From contig RFHX01000335.1 in assembly GCA_003695725.1 (NCBI GenBank), positions 1 through 12,250 on the forward strand: a stretch of 12,250 bases of DNA. Direction: 5' to 3'. Position 1 is the stretch's first letter. The number at the start of each line of letters is the position of its first letter. A model generated the notes under the pieces. The model worked only from the letters and a program-made list of their open reading frames with translations. It had not been told where the DNA came from and ran no database searches. The position numbers and the translations under genes were made by a program. This stretch comes from J061 sp003695725 [NCBI: Candidatus Schekmanbacteria bacterium]. GTDB lineage: Bacteria > Schekmanbacteria > GWA2-38-11. Below, piece after piece: positions 7,686 through 12,250 of the stretch.

Positions 7686-8093
7686 TTAAAATGGAACTTC
7701 ATCATCTTCCGATTCGGTTGCTTCAATTGCTTCATCACCCTCGAAAGACGAAAACTGCCTGTCTCCTTTTGGAAGCAAAACAATATCGTTTGCTTCTATA
7801 AACATCTTTGACCTTTCTCTACCATCGTTGTCTGTCCATCTATTTTCTCTTAGCCTTCCATCAACCAATATGGGTGCGCCTTTTTTTAAATAATTACTGC
7901 ACAATTCTGCAAGTTTATTCCAGGCATTGACTTCAATGAAAAGCACCTCGTCCTTTTTTTCACCTTCCTTTGTTTTATATTGACGATTTATAGCTATACG
8001 GAAAACGGCAACCGCTGCTCCGGAAGGTGCATAGCGAATTTCCGGGTCTTTTGTAAGATTTCCGCCCAAAATGACTTTATTATACCCTCTCAT
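7686..8093 (-). CDS. ssb: Single-stranded DNA-binding protein
   Basis: SSB coats single-stranded DNA in replication, repair and recombination and recruits partners through its C-terminal tip. The 135-residue protein has an OB-fold over about residues 1-108, opening [15 protein letters not shown] and including R-L-R-E-N-R-W. A short acidic linker follows, and the tip is D-D-E-V-P-F. The linker is shorter than in E. coli SSB. AAGGAAG lies about 7 nt before the ATG at 8093. The gene begins 1 nt after the rpsF stop and is followed by rpsR. Placement between rpsF and rpsR is the arrangement known from Bacillus and several other phyla. Confidence 0.98.
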   Translation of the reverse strand: MRGYNKVILGGNLTKDPEIRYAPSGAAVAVFRIAINRQYKTKEGEKKDEVLFIEVNAWNKLAELCSNYLKKGAPILVDGRLRENRWTDNDGRERSKMFIEANDIVLLPKGDRQFSSFEGDEAIEATESEDDEVPF

Positions 8094-8094
8094 C

Positions 8095-8466
8095 TTAAGC
8101 TTCCTTTTGTACAGGTGTTTCAGCTGTTGCGGGCTTTACTGTCGAATCTTCCTTATTTAACCGTTTCTCTAAAGCTTCTTTTTTTATCTTGACAGTCAAG
8201 AATCTTATTACATTTTCTTCAATTCTCAAAAATCGATCGATTTCTTTTACGCTCTCTGGTGTTGTTGTATAGTTGAAAAGGATGTAATAGCCTTCTTCAA
8301 GCTTTTTTATGGGATAAGACAGTTTGCGTATTCCCCACTTTTCAACATTGAGCATTTTGCCATCTTTTTGTCTAACCATATCTTCTATCTTTTCTTCTAC
8401 TTTTTTTTCTATTTCCTGCATATCAGCAGCAGGTTTTAATATAACAATTGTTTCATAAACTTTCAC
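8095..8466 (-). CDS. rpsF: 30S ribosomal protein bS6
   Basis: bS6 binds bS18 in the small-subunit platform. The 123-residue product opens K-V-Y-E-T-I-V-I-L-K-P and contains W-G-I-R-K-L-S-Y-P-I and E-G-Y-Y-I-L-F-N-Y, family hallmarks; the tail after about residue 100 is charged and variable. The start is GTG at 8466; AAGGAGG lies about 11 nt upstream within the end of pth, a strong though slightly distant Shine-Dalgarno. The pth stop is 3 nt upstream and ssb starts 1 nt after the stop. With so little leader, I see no room for a separate S6:S18-binding leader between pth and rpsF. Confidence 0.97.
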   Translation of the reverse strand: MKVYETIVILKPAADMQEIEKKVEEKIEDMVRQKDGKMLNVEKWGIRKLSYPIKKLEEGYYILFNYTTTPESVKEIDRFLRIEENVIRFLTVKIKKEALEKRLNKEDSTVKPATAETPVQKEA

Positions 8467-8469
8467 TTT

Positions 8470-9045
8470 CTAATTTTCCTCCTTATTTCTACTGTTGAAT
8501 TTATTCATTGCTGCAGTTTCTCCATTTTCAATTATATATTCAACTGCTTCAGCAGCTATTTCTATTGCTTCTCTTATTTTGTCCTTTTCATCCTTGTTGG
8601 GAGATGAAAGCACATATTCAACAACATCTTCTTTATTAAAGGGCTTACCAATTCCTACTCTTATTCTTGAAAAATTGCTATCACCTAATACATCAATTAT
8701 AGACTTTATCCCTTTGTGTCCTCCATGTCCTCCACCTTTTTTTATTTTCACCTTGCCAGGTAAAAGGTCTAAATCATCATGTATGACAATTACATCATCA
8801 ATATTTACTGAATATTTTTCTAAAAAATACTTTACTGCATTTCCGCTTAAATTAACAAAAGTCCTCGGTTTTAAAATAACCGCATCCTTCCCTTCTATTT
8901 CAACTTCAGCCCAATATGATAATTTATGCCGTTGAAAGTTGAATCCAATTTTTTTTTTAAGGTAATCTATTACCTGCCAACCAATATTATGCCTAGTTGG
9001 CTTGTAAATCAAACCAGGATTTCCTATACCGCAAACAATTTTCAA
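8470..9045 (-). CDS. pth: Peptidyl-tRNA hydrolase
   Basis: Pth cleaves peptidyl-tRNA released prematurely from ribosomes, recycling tRNA. The 191-residue protein has G-I-G-N-P-G at 6-11, catalytic His19 in T-R-H-N-I-G, Asn65 in F-V-N-L-S-G, and Asp90 in the H-D-D-L-D motif, matching the E. coli catalytic set N10, H20, N68 and D93. The fourth E. coli binding residue, Asn114 in G-H-N-G, is Lys111 here (G-H-K-G). The start must be TTG at 9045: an in-frame TGA lies immediately upstream and the first beta-strand begins at residue 2. I see no Shine-Dalgarno, so initiation may be inefficient. rplY ends 38 nt upstream and rpsF follows after 3 nt. The prs-ctc-pth order is widely conserved. Confidence 0.97.
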   Translation of the reverse strand: MKIVCGIGNPGLIYKPTRHNIGWQVIDYLKKKIGFNFQRHKLSYWAEVEIEGKDAVILKPRTFVNLSGNAVKYFLEKYSVNIDDVIVIHDDLDLLPGKVKIKKGGGHGGHKGIKSIIDVLGDSNFSRIRVGIGKPFNKEDVVEYVLSSPNKDEKDKIREAIEIAAEAVEYIIENGETAAMNKFNSRNKEEN

Positions 9046-9083
9046 ATCAAATTACATTTTTAAATTGTAATATAAACTTCAAA

Positions 9084-9785
9084 TCATTTCTCAGTTTTTT
9101 CTTCTTCTTTTGCCTCAGCAGGAGAAGATTCGCCTTCAGCTTCTTTCTTTTCTTCTTCCACTTTCCCTTCAACAGCTTCTTCAGCAGCTTCTTCAGCAAG
9201 TTCTTCTTCAGCCGGTTTAGCTTCTGCTTTAGGAGAAACTACGGAAACTATGGCTATTCCCGGATCTTCTAAAATTTTGACATCACTGCCAAGGTCTATA
9301 TCAGAAACATGAATGCTCTCGTTTAAACCAAGGTTTGATATATCGACGGTGATTGCCTCGGGAATTGCATTTGGCAGCGCCTCAATATCGAGTTCTCTGT
9401 GGACAATATTGAGCAATCCTCCTTCTTCTGCCACTCCTTTGCTCTTGCCTGTAATCTTGATCGGGACCGTTATCGTAACCTTTTTGGTCATATCTATTTT
9501 CAAAAAATCAGCATGAATAATGTCACCAGTCACAGGATCCCTTTGTGTTTCTTTGAGAATAACATGTGAGTTGAAGTCTTCGTTTTCAACTTCTAATTCT
9601 ACAATTGGATGTCCTGAAGGATTTTTTGCTAAAATATGAGAGATTTCCCTTTTCTCGAGCTGAATAGGCATATTTATCCCGTTGCCATATACAATTGCAG
9701 GAACTATTCCCTTTTTCCTGAGTTTTTTAGAAAATTCTTTTCCTGATTTTTCTCTTTTTGATACTTTCAAGCTTGTAATCTGCAT
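9084..9785 (-). CDS. rplY: 50S ribosomal protein bL25, CTC-type (general stress form)
   Basis: bL25 binds 5S rRNA in the central protuberance. This is the long CTC form of 233 residues. The N-terminal 5S-binding domain (about 1-92) contains L-R-K-K-G-I-V-P-A-I-V-Y-G and the later H-A-D-F-L-K-I-D segment. A second beta-domain spans about 95-184. The last 49 residues (185-233) are a low-complexity acidic tail with 20 glutamates plus alanine and lysine. The ATG at 9785 has AGAGGA about 7 nt upstream. It lies 12 nt after prs and 38 nt before pth, the same order as prs-ctc-spoVC(pth) in Bacillus subtilis, where ctc is a general stress gene. The tail is probably disordered. Confidence 0.97.
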   Translation of the reverse strand: MQITSLKVSKREKSGKEFSKKLRKKGIVPAIVYGNGINMPIQLEKREISHILAKNPSGHPIVELEVENEDFNSHVILKETQRDPVTGDIIHADFLKIDMTKKVTITVPIKITGKSKGVAEEGGLLNIVHRELDIEALPNAIPEAITVDISNLGLNESIHVSDIDLGSDVKILEDPGIAIVSVVSPKAEAKPAEEELAEEAAEEAVEGKVEEEKKEAEGESSPAEAKEEEKTEK

Positions 9786-9797
9786 TTTACATCCTCT

Positions 9798-10739
9798 TTA
9801 AACAAAAAGTGAACTTACTGATTGTCCTGTGTGAATATTGTTAATAGCTTTAGCCAAAAGGCTAGCTACTGAAAGTACTTTTATTTTGGGAATCTTTTTA
9901 TTTTCATTTAAAGCGATTGTATTTGTTACTATAACCTCTTCAAGCGCTTCTGAATTGCTTATTCTTTCAATTGCAGGCCCTGACAATACAGGATGCGTGC
10001 AGGAAGCAAAAACCCGAACCGCTCCGTTCTTTGTCAAGGCGTCAACAGCCTGAATAAGGGTCCCTGCTGTATCAATTATATCATCGATTATGATTACATC
10101 CTTGTCTTTTACATCTCCTATTATATTCATAACTTTTGCTACATTTGGTGCGTCCCGTCTCTTGTCAATTATCGCTAACGATAATTTGAGCTTTTTTGCA
10201 ATAGCCCGAGCCCTTTCAACTCCGCCTGCATCAGGTGAAATTACGACAAGAGAGCTAAAATTTTTCTTTTGAAGGTAATCGATCAGTACCGGTTCAGCAA
10301 AAAGATGGTCTACGGGGATGTTAAAGAAACCTTGAATTTGTCCAGCATGCAGATCCATTGTTAGAAGACGATTTGCACCTGCCGCTGTTATCAAATCAGC
10401 AACTAATTTCGATGTAATTGGGACTCGAGGCTGCACTTTTCTGTCCTGTCGAGCATAGCAGAAATAAGGTATAACAGCTGTTATTCTTCCGGCAGATGCT
10501 CTTTTTAGGGCATCTATCATTATAAGAAGCTCCATTAAGTTTCTATTTACCGGTGCTGAACCTGACTGAATCAGAAAAACATCCTTGCCTCTGACATTCT
10601 CATTGATTTGAACATGAATTTCACCGTCACTGAAGCGACCAACAAAAGCATCTCCCAAAGGAATATTCAAATTACTGCATATCTCCTCTGCAAGAGGCTT
10701 GTTGGAATTGCCACTAAATACCTTGATTTCCTGGTTCAT
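9798..10739 (-). CDS. prs: Ribose-phosphate pyrophosphokinase (PRPP synthetase)
   Basis: This class I PRPP synthetase makes phosphoribosyl pyrophosphate from ribose-5-phosphate and ATP for nucleotide, histidine, tryptophan and NAD synthesis. The 313-residue length is typical. It shows F-S-D-G-E at 36-40, R-Q-D-R-K at 97-101, His131 in D-L-H-A-G-Q-I-Q, the catalytic flexible loop D-K-R-R-D at 192-196, and the PRPP-binding loop [14 protein letters not shown] from 214 to 227. Cys94 replaces the more usual glycine in F-G-Y-A-R-Q-D, a mild change. The ATG at 10739 has only a weak AAGGGA some 10 nt upstream. A tRNA-Gln ends 26 nt upstream, so the prs mRNA 5' end may be created by tRNA 3' processing. 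rplY follows after 12 nt. Confidence 0.98.
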   Translation of the reverse strand: MNQEIKVFSGNSNKPLAEEICSNLNIPLGDAFVGRFSDGEIHVQINENVRGKDVFLIQSGSAPVNRNLMELLIMIDALKRASAGRITAVIPYFCYARQDRKVQPRVPITSKLVADLITAAGANRLLTMDLHAGQIQGFFNIPVDHLFAEPVLIDYLQKKNFSSLVVISPDAGGVERARAIAKKLKLSLAIIDKRRDAPNVAKVMNIIGDVKDKDVIIIDDIIDTAGTLIQAVDALTKNGAVRVFASCTHPVLSGPAIERISNSEALEEVIVTNTIALNENKKIPKIKVLSVASLLAKAINNIHTGQSVSSLFV

Positions 10740-10765
10740 TTTTACTTATCCCTTATTTTTGATTT

Positions 10766-10837
10766 TTGGGGCGGGAGGATTCGAACCTCCGCATCCAGGG
10801 ACCAAAACCCTGTGTCTTACCGCTTGACGACGCCCCA
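10766..10837 (-). tRNA. tRNA-Gln (anticodon UUG)
   Basis: Read on the minus strand, TGGGGCG at the 5' end pairs with CGCCCCA at the 3' end (7 bp), followed by discriminator A at 10766; CCA is not encoded. The anticodon arm is CAGGG-TTTTGGT-CCCTG with anticodon TTG, reading CAA/CAG glutamine codons. The T arm is GGAGG-TTCGAAT-CCTCC. The D arm is short (GTC/GAC) and the variable loop has five bases; total 72 nt. It lies 52 nt after spoVG and 26 nt before prs, on the same strand, with no visible terminator on either side, so it is probably cut out of a polycistronic transcript. Confidence 0.98.
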
Positions 10838-10879
10838 ATAAGAAAAATTTGTCATTCCTTTCGTCAAAGCACTGCTATG

Positions 10880-10917
10880 AGAGGTTTCATTAATCAGGTT
10901 GGACTGATTGCACCTCT
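10880..10917 (-). other. Composite inverted repeat (two-part hairpin) at the spoVG 3' end
   Basis: On the minus strand AGAGGT (10917-10912) pairs with ACCTCT (10885-10880). Inside lies a second 6-bp stem, AATCAG (10909-10904) with CTGATT (10897-10892), around a 6-nt loop; the internal loop is 2 and 6 nt. It covers the last nine or so codons of spoVG, the stop and a few bases beyond. No U-run follows, so it is not an intrinsic terminator. It could mark mRNA processing or stability before the tRNA; function unknown. Confidence 0.4.
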
Positions 10918-11174
10918 TTCTTCAATATTTCTTTATTGTATTCTTCAAGAATTTTTTGTTCTATTTTCTGCCTTGTTTCGCTGTTGAGCGGATGGGCTAA
11001 GTCTTTGAATGTGCCATCCTTTTTCTTCCTGCTTGGCATTGCCACAAATAAACCTGTTTTGCCGTTGATAACCTTTAGGTCGCGGACAATAAAACAGTTG
11101 TCAAAAATAATTGTTACATAAGCTTTTAACTTCTCCTCATCAACAGGGTAAACTTTTACTTCCGTTATTTCCAT
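10890..11174 (-). CDS. spoVG: SpoVG family RNA/DNA-binding regulator
   Basis: SpoVG is a small nucleic-acid-binding regulator known from Bacillus, Staphylococcus, Listeria and Borrelia, and present in many bacteria that do not sporulate. The 94-residue product aligns with the family from memory: M-E-I-T-E-V-K-V at the start, D-N-C-F-I-V-R-D-L-K-V-I-N-G, the hallmark G-L-F-V-A-M-P-S-R-K at about 41-50, then D-L-A-H-P-L-N-S-E-T-R and a helical charged tail. CAGGAG about 7 nt before the ATG at 11174 is a good ribosome-binding site. Its start overlaps the end of ispE by 10 bp, indicating translational coupling. In Bacillus subtilis spoVG likewise lies between ispE and prs-ctc-pth. Its regulatory target here is unknown. 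Confidence 0.96.
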   Translation of the reverse strand: MEITEVKVYPVDEEKLKAYVTIIFDNCFIVRDLKVINGKTGLFVAMPSRKKKDGTFKDLAHPLNSETRQKIEQKILEEYNKEILKKEVQSVQPD

Positions 11175-12055
11175 TGCTGGCTCCTGTTAAAAATGTTGTT
11201 AATACCTTTCGCAAGATAAACTTTTTTGTATCTTGCCCTCGCCCTTATATATCCTTCAACTGCTTCCCTTTCTGAGGCAAACAATCCAAATACAGATGAA
11301 CCACTCCCTCCCATAAGAGAAGCAATTGCTCCTAATTCTTTTAAATAAACCTTTATATCTCCAATTATTTTATGTTTAGAGATAGTCACTATTTCTAAGT
11401 CATTGTGTAAATATTTTTCCCACTTTGGAGATGGTCTTTCTCTTTTAATTAACGAAACAAATCCTTTAATATCTTTATTGCTTTTTGTCAATCCTAAATT
11501 TAATTGATTATAGATGTCTTTAGTGCTTACTACAATTTCTGGATAGATAATCAAAAAGTAACAATCGTAATTGATATTGAGATTGCCCACAACATCTCCT
11601 ATTCCACCTATTATAGCAGGCATTCCATTGATAAAAAAGGGAATATCAGCGCCAATCTTCTTTCCCTCTTCCATTAATTTCGATAAAGGCAGATTTATAT
11701 TCCAAAGGCGGTTTAAAATCTTCAAAGTTATTGCGGCATCGCTGCTGCCGCCTCCAAGGCCTGCACCAGCAGGAATCTCTTTATAAATTGTGATATTAAC
11801 GCCCCCGGGAATATTGTAATTTTTTTGCAGTATTTCAGCTGCTTTATATGCAAGATTTTCTTTTCCTTGAGGAATGCTGCTTGAGGTGCAATTTACTTCA
11901 ATTTTAGGGCTTTTTGTCAGTGTAAAATCGATTATGTCATATATACTGACAGGTATCATTATGGAAGAAATGTCATGAAATCCATCGTCTCTCTTGTAAT
12001 TTACATAAAGGCAAAGGTTTAATTTTGCTGGAGATTTAACCGTAATTGTTTTCAT
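11165..12055 (-). CDS. ispE: 4-diphosphocytidyl-2-C-methyl-D-erythritol kinase
   Basis: IspE phosphorylates CDP-methylerythritol in the MEP pathway to isoprenoid precursors, so this organism makes isoprenoids by the non-mevalonate route. The 296-residue protein is a GHMP kinase: P-A-K-L-N-L at 9-14 with catalytic-type Lys11, the ATP loop P-A-G-A-G-L-G-G-G-S-S-D-A-A at 95-108, I-G-A-D-I-P-F-F with Asp137, and the C-terminal M-G-G-S-G-S-S-V-F-G at 248-257. The ATG at 12055 forms an ATGA overlap with the upstream LolB-like gene. The putative Shine-Dalgarno (AGGA, 12068-12065) lies in one arm of a perfect 8-bp hairpin, which suggests coupling to upstream translation. Its 3' end overlaps spoVG by 10 bp. 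Confidence 0.98.
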   Translation of the reverse strand: MKTITVKSPAKLNLCLYVNYKRDDGFHDISSIMIPVSIYDIIDFTLTKSPKIEVNCTSSSIPQGKENLAYKAAEILQKNYNIPGGVNITIYKEIPAGAGLGGGSSDAAITLKILNRLWNINLPLSKLMEEGKKIGADIPFFINGMPAIIGGIGDVVGNLNINYDCYFLIIYPEIVVSTKDIYNQLNLGLTKSNKDIKGFVSLIKRERPSPKWEKYLHNDLEIVTISKHKIIGDIKVYLKELGAIASLMGGSGSSVFGLFASEREAVEGYIRARARYKKVYLAKGINNIFNRSQQWK

Positions 12056-12250
12056 TTCTCAATTTCCTTGATTAGGAAATTCATAGGGTTTTTTAAATCA
12101 AATTTTGTAGTATCTATATTGCTATTGATATTTATTTCCTTAATCCACAGTTTGAATATATCTTCACCTTTTGAGTTGGTAAATATTATTTTTTCAGGAA
12201 AATAAGCATCATCTACCTTCTTTTTTCCTTCATATCTAATGATGATGTTG
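12052..12250 (-). CDS. LolB/LolA-like (DUF4292-type) lipoprotein-sorting protein, C-terminal fragment
   Basis: An open minus-strand frame enters from the right edge and ends with TGA at 12054-12052, overlapping the ispE ATG as ATGA. About 65 residues are visible. They include R-Y-E-G-K-K-K-V-D-D-A-Y-F-P-E-K-I-I-F, then alternating hydrophobic strands (I-F-K-L-W-I-K-E-I-N-I), then F-D-L-K-N-P-M-N-F-L-I. This beta-rich pattern with 'Y-F-P-x-x-I' and a final 'F-x-L-x-x-P' resembles the C-terminal half of LolA/LolB-fold and DUF4292 proteins. Position supports it: lolB directly precedes ispE in gammaproteobacteria. Such proteins carry or insert lipoprotein at the outer membrane. The signal peptide and lipobox would be outside the window, so membrane location is untested. 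The family assignment is from memory and moderate. Confidence 0.6.
   Translation of the reverse strand, partial: NIIIRYEGKKKVDDAYFPEKIIFTNSKGEDIFKLWIKEININSNIDTTKFDLKNPMNFLIKEIEK
12056..12081 (-). promoter_or_regulatory. Hairpin covering the putative ispE ribosome-binding site
   Basis: On the minus strand AATTTCCT (12081-12074), a 5-nt loop, and AGGAAATT (12068-12061) form a perfect 8-bp stem ending 5 nt before the ispE ATG. The only reasonable Shine-Dalgarno, AGGA with about 9 nt spacing, is inside the 3' arm. The element lies within the last codons of the upstream gene, so ribosomes finishing that gene would melt it. This suggests translational coupling through the ATGA overlap. The sequence is direct; the function is inferred. 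Confidence 0.45.

Noticed and set aside
8495-8935. Long plus-strand open frame antisense to pth (146 codons)
   Set aside because: It mirrors the well-supported pth coding strand, has low-complexity hydrophobic composition and no family features.
10832-10867. TTGACG (minus, 10867-10862) as a -35 box for a tRNA-Gln promoter
   Set aside because: At 17-nt spacing the -10 position would abut the tRNA 5' end with a poor match, placing the transcription start inside the tRNA.
1-12250. Defence system, mobile element, CRISPR array or other novel accessory system
   Set aside because: Every open region is accounted for by conserved core genes with short gaps; no repeats, integrase, transposase or unknown multi-gene module is visible.

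Overview
This 12.25 kb window is AT-rich, gene-dense bacterial chromosome made almost entirely of housekeeping genes. I see no insertion sequence, prophage, CRISPR array, toxin-antitoxin pair or other accessory system, and no gene-free stretch over 300 bases. The gene content suggests a Gram-negative bacterium: a LolB/LolA-like lipoprotein-sorting gene precedes ispE. However, the order ispE-spoVG-prs-ctc-pth recalls the Bacillus arrangement, and ssb lies between rpsF and rpsR. This mixture fits Desulfobacterota/deltaproteobacteria, Nitrospirota or a related uncultivated low-GC phylum. The taxonomic placement is inference, not something the sequence proves.

The left block (about 1-4428, + strand) holds the end of an Hsp20 small heat-shock protein, the ATP-dependent protease Lon, a DUF177/YceD gene interrupted by an in-frame stop at a T15/A5 homopolymer junction, ribosomal protein bL32 (rpmF) and PlsX. 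It joins protein quality control to the conserved yceD-rpmF-plsX module linking ribosome assembly with phospholipid precursor synthesis.

The right block (4425-12250, - strand) is one long co-directional array. In transcription order it is: LolB-like gene (partial), ispE, spoVG, tRNA-Gln(UUG), prs, rplY/ctc, pth, rpsF, ssb, rpsR, rplI, dnaB, alr. Gaps run from overlaps up to 52 nt, and I see no convincing internal promoter or terminator. It covers outer-membrane lipoprotein sorting, isoprenoid precursor and PRPP synthesis, translation, replication and D-alanine supply for peptidoglycan. The two blocks converge at plsX/alr, whose stop codons interleave in a 4-bp overlap.

The points worth a second look are small ones: the interrupted yceD; a perfect 8-bp hairpin that buries the putative ispE ribosome-binding site; a composite hairpin at the spoVG 3' end just before tRNA-Gln; an unusual pth start (TTG, no Shine-Dalgarno) with an Asn-to-Lys change at a conserved active-site position; and the plsX/alr junction.
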